Below are positions 54,863 through 63,406 of a stretch of DNA of 64,000 nucleotides, piece by piece (position 1 is the first letter of the stretch; each line of letters starts with the position of its first letter). Below the pieces are notes generated by a model. The model was not told the DNA's origin. It was given only the letters and a program-made list of their open reading frames with translations, and did not search any database. Position numbers and translations under genes: made by a program. Source of the DNA: Spirulina major PCC 6313 (GTDB lineage: Bacteria; Cyanobacteriota; Cyanobacteriia; Cyanobacteriales; Spirulinaceae); NCBI RefSeq assembly GCF_001890765.1, contig NZ_KV878783.1:3810771-3874770 (forward strand), in the 5' to 3' direction.

Positions 54863-56602
54863 TTAGCAGATGGATGACCAAAGCACTGCACAGTTTCGAC
54901 CATGGGACTTGGCAGCATAGAGGGCTTGGTCAGCGTGCAAAATTAACGCTTGGGAGTCGCTGTAGGGTTTAGGCTGCTCCGTTGCCCCCCCCAGACTGAG
55001 GGTAACATGGTCTGTAATGGGAGAACGCACATGGGGAATTTGAAGATTAGAAATGGCCTGTCGAATGTTTTCCATCAGATGCATTAATCCTTCTTTCTGG
55101 GTATTCGGCAACAACACAATAAATTCTTCGCCGCCGTAACGCGCCACCACATCCGCCGGTCGTTGAACGGACTTGCGTAGCATGTGGGCAATTTTGACCA
55201 GACAGCGATCGCCCTCTGGATGACCGTAATAATCGTTATACGCCTTGAAATAGTCCACATCGGCAAAAATAATCGAGAGCGACGTAGATTCCCGGATCGC
55301 CAATTGCCATTCTCGGCGTAAATGCGCCTCAAACGCCCGCCGATTCGCCAACTGCGTCAACGCATCCGAATCCGCCTGAGCTTGCAAGGCCTCATTGGCC
55401 TGCTGCAACTGTCGATACAATTCCGCTTGATCAATGGCAATCGACACCTGATCCGCCAATTGCCGCAACAGATACAGTTCCTCTGATGTCCAGGGACTGG
55501 ACGATCGCTGGATCACCAAACTGCCCCAAAATTGAGATTGGTTAAAGAGGGTAAAAATGAGATCTTGCTCTTCCCAGGGAATTGGAGGCGCGAGGTCATC
55601 ACAATGCAGGGCTTGAAGGGTGAGATGGGAGTTGTGCCAATGGAGACGATAGCGATGGCCGATGTAATTATCCTGGCAATCGAGGCAGGCCATGTGCAAC
55701 ACTTTGCCCTGAATATGATTCTCCGCTTTCAGGATAAAGACGCGATCGCAATGGAGCAACTGCTGCACCATCTGCACCGTCGTCTGCAACACCTGATCCA
55801 ACTCCAGCGATTGGCGAATATTGCGCGTGATCTCCCCCAAGAGGCGATCGTGCTGGCTCTGACGCACCATCCGCGCCTCCGTCCGTTTCCGCAATGTCAC
55901 ATCCCGCCCAACGCAGACATATTCCGGTGCCACCGAATGACCCATCCTTAACTGTGTACAGGAAAACGCCACCATTAAACGCTCCCCCCGCCGCGTCACA
56001 CAGATCACCTCCACATCCCGCCCCAACAACCACGCCGGAAATTCACTGCGGGCCTTCTGACCCGTAATCACCCTCGGAAAATCCGCAAAAAGGATGGTCA
56101 ACGGTTGATGAAGTAATTCAGCCGCCGTCCAGCCAAACAATTCTTCGGTGGCCTTGTTCACATACTTCATCCGTCCGGCCGTATTCGTCACAATCAGCAC
56201 ATCACTGATCACCTGCATCACTTGATCAATATAGCTTTTGGCCCTCGACAACCGATAGAGAGCAAGCTCAGCCTCTTTCGCCACCTGACCAAGTTCCTGC
56301 TTCAGAATCATTTTTTCGGTGGTATCACACACCATCACCAGTAACTGGGGAATTGTGGCCTGGGGATAGGGCATCAGGGACAGGTCAAAATATCGAGAGG
56401 CTCGTTGGATACCTTCGATTTCAAAATGGGAGCATTCTCCCTGAATAATCGTGATCATCAATTCTTCTAATCCAATTAATTCGGGTAAAACATTCCGAAT
56501 ATCACCATTGAGACGGGGTTGAATCTCTTCACTGAGTAGATCGTGTAGATCGAGAGAAAGCTCTTGAATTTTCCAGTCAGCATCACAAATCAAGTAGTCC
56601 AT
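54863..56602 (-). CDS. Diguanylate cyclase with input module, PAS and GAF
   Basis: A 579-residue soluble enzyme that should make c-di-GMP from two GTP. The N-terminal ~140 residues are the shared input module (DIRNVLPELIGLEELMITII), followed by PAS (ending YVCVGRDVTLRK), GAF (about 250-395) and a GGDEF domain. That domain is intact: metal-binding FADVDYFKAYND, active site RYGGEEF, and an inhibitory I-site RPAD placed five residues before it. Start ATG at 56602. It is the middle gene of a GTPase - diguanylate cyclase - adenylate cyclase operon, 32 bp after the GTPase gene. Confidence 0.93.
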   Translation of the reverse strand: MDYLICDADWKIQELSLDLHDLLSEEIQPRLNGDIRNVLPELIGLEELMITIIQGECSHFEIEGIQRASRYFDLSLMPYPQATIPQLLVMVCDTTEKMILKQELGQVAKEAELALYRLSRAKSYIDQVMQVISDVLIVTNTAGRMKYVNKATEELFGWTAAELLHQPLTILFADFPRVITGQKARSEFPAWLLGRDVEVICVTRRGERLMVAFSCTQLRMGHSVAPEYVCVGRDVTLRKRTEARMVRQSQHDRLLGEITRNIRQSLELDQVLQTTVQMVQQLLHCDRVFILKAENHIQGKVLHMACLDCQDNYIGHRYRLHWHNSHLTLQALHCDDLAPPIPWEEQDLIFTLFNQSQFWGSLVIQRSSSPWTSEELYLLRQLADQVSIAIDQAELYRQLQQANEALQAQADSDALTQLANRRAFEAHLRREWQLAIRESTSLSIIFADVDYFKAYNDYYGHPEGDRCLVKIAHMLRKSVQRPADVVARYGGEEFIVLLPNTQKEGLMHLMENIRQAISNLQIPHVRSPITDHVTLSLGGATEQPKPYSDSQALILHADQALYAAKSHGRNCAVLWSSIC

Positions 56603-56634
56603 AAATGGAGATAGGATTGGCTAGAGAAAGAGCA

Positions 56635-57168
56635 TCATGGATCAGCTAAGATTGCAGTGGCTAATTGTTTAAAAATCACATTCACAGCTTGACCGGTTTT
56701 CGCAGAGGTGGCGTAGGTGTCAATCACACGCGGATTATGCCGTTGCAGTGCATACTTATCCAGAAGAGTTGCCAGGAGAGTGGGAGTCACCAAATCGGCT
56801 TTGTTGAGGGCAATGATGATGGTTCCTTTTGGGTTGATCTTGACGAAAAGATCGACATGGTTTTGGAGATGAACGAGGGTGTCATCGCGCTTGACATCGG
56901 CAACGATAATCGCGCCTTTGGCCCCTTGGAGATAGCTTGGGGCGATCGCTTTAAATTGGGTTTGCCCTTCAATGTCCCAAATCAAGAGTTCCACTTGACG
57001 GGCAGCATTGTCGGCAGTGGCATCTACTTCGACTAGCTTCCGCGAGAGCTTTACCCCCACGGTGGACAGATATTCATCACTAAATTGATCATCGACAAAC
57101 CGTCGAATTAGACTCGTTTTTCCAACACTAAAATCTCCGACCAAACAAATTTTTTTTGAAATCGCCAT
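56635..57168 (-). CDS. Ras/Rab-like small GTPase
   Basis: A 177-residue single-domain GTPase. All G motifs are readable: G1 GDFSVGKTS, switch I Thr (LSTVGVKL), G3 WDIEGQ, G4 NKAD and G5 TSAKTG. It belongs to the bacterial Rab/Roco-like branch of the Ras superfamily rather than to Era or Obg. No lipidation cysteine at the C-terminus, so it is probably cytosolic. It is the first gene of an apparent operon with a diguanylate cyclase and an adenylate cyclase. A GTP-dependent switch controlling one or both cyclases is the natural hypothesis. The ATG at 57168 is used. Confidence 0.9.
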   Translation of the reverse strand: MAISKKICLVGDFSVGKTSLIRRFVDDQFSDEYLSTVGVKLSRKLVEVDATADNAARQVELLIWDIEGQTQFKAIAPSYLQGAKGAIIVADVKRDDTLVHLQNHVDLFVKINPKGTIIIALNKADLVTPTLLATLLDKYALQRHNPRVIDTYATSAKTGQAVNVIFKQLATAILADP

Positions 57169-57210
57169 CAAGTTTTCTGATATTTTATGGGTTTTATGAC
57201 TGGGTATGAG

Positions 57211-57361
57211 CTAGTTGACTGAAAAAATTAGCCAGATCCCGGAAAGCCCTCACCCTAGCCCTCTCCCTAGGGGAGAGGGAACTGGAAAAATGGATGGGCT
57301 CCCCTCGCCCTCTAGGAGAGGGGTTGGGGGTGGGGGCTATCAACTTTTTTCGGTCAATCAG
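57211..57361. repeat. 151-bp MITE with 9-bp target duplication
   Basis: The ends CTAGTTGACTGAAAAAATTAG and, inverted, CTGATTGACCGAAAAAAGTTG match at 17 of 21 positions. The direct repeat GGGTATGAG flanks the element exactly (57202-57210 and 57362-57370). Inside are C/T-rich inverted blocks (CCCTCTCCCTAGGGGAGAGGG). No coding frame. It is inserted in the gap upstream of the GTPase operon. Confidence 0.85.
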
Positions 57362-57401
57362 GGGTATGAGACTGATGGTAATGGAAAATACGAGCCATTG
57401 C

Positions 57402-60400
57402 TCACGATTCTGCTTCAGGGGTGATCAGTTCAAAGCGGGCGCAACGACTTAACCAGGCGGCTTCGGTTTTGGTGACTCCGGGGGGGGCTTCGAGGGTTGT
57501 GGCTTCTTCGAGTCGATCCGAATCAATGCCTTGGGCTGCGATCGCATCTTTGACCACCGCTGCCCGCTGAAACGATAACTCCCGGTTTTGATTGCGTTCG
57601 CCACTTTCATCCACATGCCCCGTAATCCGCACCCGGAGGTCTGGATTATTGCGCAAAAATTCGCTAATCGGGACGATTTTATCCGCAATTTCTGTGGCAT
57701 TGAGGTCGGCGGAGTCCCGATCAAAATAAATCCGACCCGCTAGGGCTTGGGGTAACAGATCATCGGCATCCACTTTGGGAATACCCGGCAGGGCATTGAA
57801 GGCTTCGAGAATGTCTTGGCGATCGCCGCGATCGCGGTAACTCCCCGTCAGCACCACCCCATCCGGATGATAGGACGCTCGAATATCAACACCCGGATAG
57901 CGATTGAGCAAAGCCGTCACCGTTTGGATCATCGTCGCCACATTCACCGGATCGGGCGGTACATCCACGATCTGAATCTGATTCTCAACGGTACGATTTG
58001 GCGCGAGGTCTTGAGCGATCGCCCCCGCCCGCTCCTTAAACTGCTCCGACGGCACACGCCCGCTCAGACTCACCGCTTTCCCCTCCACATCCGACACCAG
58101 AGGCGTATAGGCCACCCCATCCAACTCCGCCGTCATCGCCGCCGTAATTTGGCTGGATAAGCGGTGATTTAAAAAGCCCCGCACTTGGAAATAAAGCCAC
58201 GGAATCACAATCAACGCTGCGATCGCCCCCACCAACACCAACAGAGTTGTGGGTGATCCTCCCGTCTGCTTTTGCACCGTCGATTGGCCCAGCTTCGCCA
58301 GCTTCGCCGACACATCCTCCGGCACCGTATCCGGATCGCCATCAAACTCCTCAATCAACGTGCCATACTGTTGCAGCAATCCCGCCAACGTCTTCCGAAT
58401 CTTCTTCACAAATGCAGGCGGCGGACTGCCCTTCACCACCACCGCCAAGTAGCAATACCCCGCCACCTCCAAAATAATCCGCGCATCCCCATACTCAATC
58501 TCACTCAATTCTGAAATCGTCCCCGTTTGCGCAATGCAATCATTCACAAAACTACGAATCGCCGTCAGCATCCCCGCCACCATATTCGATTCCAAATGGT
58601 GCTCATGCTCCGGTTGCAATTCCGCAATCACCAGCCCCGATGCCTTATGAATTAAAAAAATCGCCTGCACCGTCACCGGGATCGACTCTTTCAAAATTAA
58701 CTCCGCTTCGCTCACCCCCTGCATCCGCGCCCGGACTTTCCGGGTCAACCCATCCACACTAAACGCCGTTTCCACCTTGGCATTAATCGCATTAATTGCC
58801 TCACCCATATAACGCGCCACCGTACTCCCAATCACGGGATAGAGCGCATCAACCATCGAATCGCGTTCCAATTCAATTTGATTTTTCATCGCACGACCAA
58901 TCGTCGGGCCCAGGGATGTCGCAATGGCATCCCGTTCGAGGCGCACCTGTTCTTGAATCGCTGAGGCCACCTCCGGGCCGATCGCTTTCGCAATTCGTTT
59001 AGGATTGTGCTGGATTTGCTGCTCAATGGCCAAGGGCACAAGATCTCCCAACGCCTTCGCCATCGCATCACGATTCTCATGGGCACGCTCCGTGATCATC
59101 TCATCCAAAATCGGCGTGGCCATGGCTCGCACCATGTCCTGAGACGTACCCACCTTCATCTTGAGCAACTGCACCATCAACGGCACGAGGGGATTAATCA
59201 TGTCCGTCGGCTCGTAGACCTGTTTTTCGAGGGCCGCCACTTTGTCTTCAAGCCGGGCAAGAGCACCTTCTTCGATGGCGATCGCTTCATCCAGGGGTGG
59301 GTTTAAGGCGGCTAGTGGTGCAGGTTCATCTAGGGGTGGGTTCGATGCCGCCGCCGGAGAATCCTCTAGCGGGGGTTCGATTTCGGTGGGTTGGGGGTCG
59401 GGGGTTGCCTCTGACTCGCTAGGCGGCGGGGATTCGGAACCCACTAACCCTAACGAGGCCAGCAGTTCATCCGGATCGGGCCAGACGATGGGGTCAGCAT
59501 CAGCCTCTTGGCTTTCGGGTTCTGGCTTGGCGGTTTTGGGGGTGGGAAGAGGGTTATTGTCGAGGAGAAACTGCCGAATGTCTTTGAGGGGGTCTTGAAT
59601 GGTATCGGATGGGGCGCGAAAGAGTTCCGCGAGGGAGGCTTCTGCGGATGGTTGGGATGGGGTTGGGGAGGCTTTGGGGGAGGATTGGGGGCGACGGGGC
59701 GGTGGCGGTGGCGGTTTGCGTAAGACGCGCTTGCGGACGGGGGGGGCAGCGGCTGGGGGTGTGGTGGGGGGCGCGGGGTTCATTAACTCGCGTAATTGCT
59801 GCTCTAGTTCGGCTTCGAGAGATTGCACGCGGGAAACTGAAGCGCGATCGCGCGGCTGAGACTGGCCATTTTCTAGGGGCGGCGCATCGACTTCATTGGG
59901 CAAAATCATCGCCGCAAAGTCTTGGAGGGCGTATTCGATTTCCTCCTCAAAGCTTTTGGGCGTGGCGGGGGGGATCTCGTTGGCCTCGAATCCGTCCGCT
60001 TCCCCAGGATCTGACGGCGCGATCGCCTCTGGAGTGGGGTCAGGAGTCTCAGACGCGATCGCCTCTGGAGTGGGATCGTCAAGGTGGGCAAGATCGGGTT
60101 CGGGCGGTGCGTCCGATACCGGGCGATCGCGCTCCTCGGCGGCTGTGCTGTCCTCTAATGCGATGGGTGCGAGGGTTTCCGGTTCTGGGGGGGATTCCTG
60201 TGCTGGTTCGGGGGGAGGGGTTGAAGTCGTGCGATCGCGCTCCTCCACTGCCGTGGGTTCCGGCGGGGGGTCTGGCTCTATCACGTCCTGGACAACATCC
60301 GACAGTTCCCCAGGATGGCCATTCTCATCACCTTGCCCCTGGGCTTGATCGAACACTAGGCCGTCGATCCCCAACATGGCATTAATCTCAGCCGCCGACA

Positions 60401-61127
60401 CCGTCGGAATCCCTGTGAAATCATCCGCATCCAAGGATGCGATCGTCGTTTCCGATGACTCCATCGCCGCTGGTGGGATCAACGTATCGTAGTCCGCCGC
60501 CAACAGATCCAACTCCGTGGCATCATCATGACCTTCCTCCTGAGGCGATCGCCCGATATTGAAGGTATCCACCAACAAATCCATCACATCATTAATCTCC
60601 TGATCCGAGGCCTCCGCTGCCTCCACGGGAGACGGATCATCAGCCGGGGCAGATTCAGAGGCCGGCGTTACCACGGGGGGCGGTGGCGGGGATGCTTCGG
60701 TGTGGGGAGTGGCATCATCCTGCATTGCCACCGGTGCTGGGGACGGTTGGGCAGAGGAATCAATGGGCTGAAACTTGCTAATCCGTTGGGTTAGCGTCGC
60801 GGCGGCATTTTCGTCAATGGTTTCAACATCGTCAGGGTCACGGCCCAGCGATCGCGAATCATGGTGGGTCAGCAGTTCATCCAAATCGATCAGCAGTCCT
60901 TTAAAGAGATCCTCTGTAACCTCCAAATCATCCGATGGCGGGTCTTGGGCATCTGGGATCGGCTGGCTCACCGGCTCCACCGGGGGGCGAGCAGCCTCAG
61001 GGGACGATGGCGGCACGGACAATGGCTGCTCCGTCTCAGTGGAGTCTTCCCACGGATCAGGAATTGGAGCAAAGTCGTGAGGGGAGTGATCCGAGTTGGA
61101 ATATTGTTCAGAACTCATACCCACCAT
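57402..61127 (-). CDS. Large OmpA/BON-domain protein with acidic N-terminal region
   Basis: 1241 residues. The first ~620 residues are low-complexity, rich in Pro, Glu, Asp and Ala, and probably disordered. A coiled-coil and helical region follows (ARLEDKVAALEKQV, about 620-870). One membrane helix is at about 958-982 (LLVLVGAIAALIVIPWLYF). Outside it are a BON-type domain (about 995-1115) and a C-terminal OmpA peptidoglycan-binding domain (GRIYFDRDSADLN ... ITGHVDESG). It could link the inner membrane to peptidoglycan. The ATG at 61127 is chosen; 61118 is also possible. The TPR membrane gene at 61322 is upstream on the same strand. Confidence 0.82.
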   Translation of the reverse strand: MVGMSSEQYSNSDHSPHDFAPIPDPWEDSTETEQPLSVPPSSPEAARPPVEPVSQPIPDAQDPPSDDLEVTEDLFKGLLIDLDELLTHHDSRSLGRDPDDVETIDENAAATLTQRISKFQPIDSSAQPSPAPVAMQDDATPHTEASPPPPPVVTPASESAPADDPSPVEAAEASDQEINDVMDLLVDTFNIGRSPQEEGHDDATELDLLAADYDTLIPPAAMESSETTIASLDADDFTGIPTVSAAEINAMLGIDGLVFDQAQGQGDENGHPGELSDVVQDVIEPDPPPEPTAVEERDRTTSTPPPEPAQESPPEPETLAPIALEDSTAAEERDRPVSDAPPEPDLAHLDDPTPEAIASETPDPTPEAIAPSDPGEADGFEANEIPPATPKSFEEEIEYALQDFAAMILPNEVDAPPLENGQSQPRDRASVSRVQSLEAELEQQLRELMNPAPPTTPPAAAPPVRKRVLRKPPPPPPRRPQSSPKASPTPSQPSAEASLAELFRAPSDTIQDPLKDIRQFLLDNNPLPTPKTAKPEPESQEADADPIVWPDPDELLASLGLVGSESPPPSESEATPDPQPTEIEPPLEDSPAAASNPPLDEPAPLAALNPPLDEAIAIEEGALARLEDKVAALEKQVYEPTDMINPLVPLMVQLLKMKVGTSQDMVRAMATPILDEMITERAHENRDAMAKALGDLVPLAIEQQIQHNPKRIAKAIGPEVASAIQEQVRLERDAIATSLGPTIGRAMKNQIELERDSMVDALYPVIGSTVARYMGEAINAINAKVETAFSVDGLTRKVRARMQGVSEAELILKESIPVTVQAIFLIHKASGLVIAELQPEHEHHLESNMVAGMLTAIRSFVNDCIAQTGTISELSEIEYGDARIILEVAGYCYLAVVVKGSPPPAFVKKIRKTLAGLLQQYGTLIEEFDGDPDTVPEDVSAKLAKLGQSTVQKQTGGSPTTLLVLVGAIAALIVIPWLYFQVRGFLNHRLSSQITAAMTAELDGVAYTPLVSDVEGKAVSLSGRVPSEQFKERAGAIAQDLAPNRTVENQIQIVDVPPDPVNVATMIQTVTALLNRYPGVDIRASYHPDGVVLTGSYRDRGDRQDILEAFNALPGIPKVDADDLLPQALAGRIYFDRDSADLNATEIADKIVPISEFLRNNPDLRVRITGHVDESGERNQNRELSFQRAAVVKDAIAAQGIDSDRLEEATTLEAPPGVTKTEAAWLSRCARFELITPEAES

Positions 61128-61321
61128 AGTGTTTGGCAAAAACAATAGCGTCGTGACATCGCCAAAGGCTCAACATCATGAAGCTACGTTCATGGTAGTG
61201 GAGAAGTTTCACTAGCGACAAGCAAAATATTTAGAGGTACAGCGGCGTGAAGCTGGCATCTACGGGGATCGGGCACTGGCATTGATTCCATGGGTTGAAA
61301 CATTCAATCAACTCGCGTGGC

Positions 61322-61849
61322 TTAACTCAACCACCACACACTACCGAGGATCACCATGATCAGCACGAACGCCACCCCCACAAATTGATTGTCTTGGGTA
61401 TTGACTTGGCTGAGGTCGATCTCTTCAATGACGGGTTTTTGGGCCCGTTTGCGGTCATTCTCGGTTTTGGGGGGGACGTAGCGATCGCGCCGCTCACTAT
61501 CGGATAAATTCGCCAAATCCGGAATCTCCGTCATCCATTCTTTGGGACGTTGCAACACCGGAGCCCGCAAAATATAGAGCAAGTTTTTCGCCTGCTGTTT
61601 AATCAAGGGCGAAGGATGGAGCAGGAGCTTTTCACACCGCACGATCGCTGCTTGATTTTCCCCCATCAACTGATACGCATTCACCAGCCAGAGTTGAATC
61701 TCGCCCCCCTTCCGCGCCGTAGGATAACTTCGCGCCAAGGCCTGCTCAAACCATTCAATACTCTCGGCATACCGACCCCGCTCAAAGGCCCGTTCTCCCG
61801 CCGTCATCACCTGATCAATGGTCAATTTAGTTTGTGTGCGATCGCTCAT
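61322..61849 (-). CDS. TPR protein with C-terminal membrane anchor
   Basis: A 175-residue protein. The N-terminal half has TPR-like helices (AGERAFERGRYAESIEWFEQAL, LVNAYQLMGENQAAIVRCEKLL). A charged linker with RRDRYVPPKTENDRKR follows, and a single membrane helix at the very end (GVAFVLIMVILGSVWWL) makes it tail-anchored. Homologous arrangements occur in other cyanobacteria without known function. It lies upstream of the OmpA/BON gene on the same strand with a 194-bp gap in which no signal was recognised. The ATG at 61849 is preferred over 61855. Confidence 0.75.
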   Translation of the reverse strand: MSDRTQTKLTIDQVMTAGERAFERGRYAESIEWFEQALARSYPTARKGGEIQLWLVNAYQLMGENQAAIVRCEKLLLHPSPLIKQQAKNLLYILRAPVLQRPKEWMTEIPDLANLSDSERRDRYVPPKTENDRKRAQKPVIEEIDLSQVNTQDNQFVGVAFVLIMVILGSVWWLS

Positions 61850-61999
61850 CCTCAACCCCTCGCTTATCTCCCTGAATTGTGATGATTTCCATAATCTTGC
61901 TAGATACCATAACAGATTTGCCCGGAGGGACAGGTCGCACGGATTCTAGCCGACAATGGGTGGAAGAAGACCATAACCCCTCTGTTTTGCTGCACTTCC

Positions 62000-63403
62000 A
62001 TGGCTTACCCCGCATTGCTCACCCTCCTATCCCGCACCCTGCGCCGGATTTTGAGTGCCCTAGAACAGCGATCGCTCGCCCCCGATCACACCTATGAGCA
62101 ATGGCAATACAGCTTTTTTCGGCGGCGGCTGTTTCTGGTGTTCGCCATTTCCCTGACCATTCTGTTTTGCATGACCACGCCCCGATTGGTGCAGAACATG
62201 ATTACCAGTCAGCCCCTCCCCGGCTGGTGGTTTACGGATCTTTGGGTTGAAATCAGCTTAATTACAAACCTCATTCTGCTGCGCTTGAGCCACCAAAATT
62301 GGCAGATTAATCTCATTTTTCTGGGCTATTCTGGCTCGATTAACCTAGTGGAACAACTGGCCGAAGCGGCCATGGGGGGGCGGCAATTTGATATTTTAGA
62401 TGACTTTTTTAACTGGGTGCTGGTCTTCTTTTTGCAATCCACCTTAATTCCGGTGCGATGGCAGTTGCATGGTTTATGTCATCTCCTCACCTATGGCCTG
62501 TATTTTGCGATTAAATGTGCGTTTGCGATCGCCACCGGACGCATGGTGATGTGGTATCCGGAAGAGTGGACTTCGCCGCCGAGTTGGATTTTTACGCTGA
62601 GTATGGTGTCCTTTGTGGCGACGCTGTCGGTGTATTTATTTGAACGCACGGCCAAAGCGGAATTTGCGGCCCAAACGGAAATTCGCCGCGCTTATCAAAA
62701 ACTCACCATTGAACAGGAGCGATCGGAAGGATTACTGCGCAATATTTTGCCCGATCGCATCGCTTGCCGCCTCAAAAATGACCACCAAACGATCGCCGAT
62801 ACCTTTTCTGATACGACGGTTCTATTTGCGGATATTGTGGGGTTTACGGAGCTATCGAGTCAGATTTCCGCCCATGATCTCGTTGAACTTTTGAACAGTA
62901 TTTTTTCGCGATTTGATCAGCTTGCAGCCCACCATAATCTAGAAAAAATCAAAACCATTGGGGATGCCTATTTAGTCGTAGCCGGTTTACCCAATCCCCG
63001 CGAGGATCATAGTGACGTGATGGCAGAAATGGCCCTAGATATGCAGCGGGTTTTAGTGGAGTTGAATGGGGAAACGGGACGGGATTTAAGCCTGCGGATT
63101 GGGATTCATTCCGGGACGGTGGTGGCGGGGGTGATTGGCTTAACGAAGTTTGCCTATGATATTTGGGGGGATACGGTGAACACGGCGAGTCGGATGGAAT
63201 CCCATGGTGTGCCGGGAAAAATTCAAGTTTCGGAGGTGGTTTATCATCAGTTAGCGGCGCGTTACGATCTTGAGGCACGGGGGATGATCGCGATTAAAGG
63301 GAAAGGCGAGATGATGACGTATTTTTTACGATCGCGCCGCTACGAGTTGCCCCCCGCCGCCGCTCCCCAAATTGCCCCGCCCCAATCCCTACATCACGAT
63401 TGA
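62000..63403 (+). CDS. Membrane-anchored class III adenylate cyclase
   Basis: 467 residues. About five or six hydrophobic segments occupy residues 45-220. A short helix (EIRRAYQKLTIEQERSEGLLRNILP) then leads to the catalytic domain. All key residues are present: metal Asp in LFADIVGFT and TIGDAYLV, the adenine-selecting Lys in EKIKTIGD, and Asn/Arg in DTVNTASRMES. The product is expected to be cAMP. The catalytic domain is a clear paralog of that at 52795-54855, but the input is a membrane module rather than PAS/GAF. The stop lies 3 bp before the hydrolase start, so the two genes are likely co-transcribed. Confidence 0.92.
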   Translation: MAYPALLTLLSRTLRRILSALEQRSLAPDHTYEQWQYSFFRRRLFLVFAISLTILFCMTTPRLVQNMITSQPLPGWWFTDLWVEISLITNLILLRLSHQNWQINLIFLGYSGSINLVEQLAEAAMGGRQFDILDDFFNWVLVFFLQSTLIPVRWQLHGLCHLLTYGLYFAIKCAFAIATGRMVMWYPEEWTSPPSWIFTLSMVSFVATLSVYLFERTAKAEFAAQTEIRRAYQKLTIEQERSEGLLRNILPDRIACRLKNDHQTIADTFSDTTVLFADIVGFTELSSQISAHDLVELLNSIFSRFDQLAAHHNLEKIKTIGDAYLVVAGLPNPREDHSDVMAEMALDMQRVLVELNGETGRDLSLRIGIHSGTVVAGVIGLTKFAYDIWGDTVNTASRMESHGVPGKIQVSEVVYHQLAARYDLEARGMIAIKGKGEMMTYFLRSRRYELPPAAAPQIAPPQSLHHD

Positions 63404-63406
63404 ATC

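Noticed and set aside
59609-60385. 258-codon open frame on the plus strand
   Set aside because: It is antisense to the low-complexity part of the OmpA/BON gene, where GC-rich repeats create long open frames.
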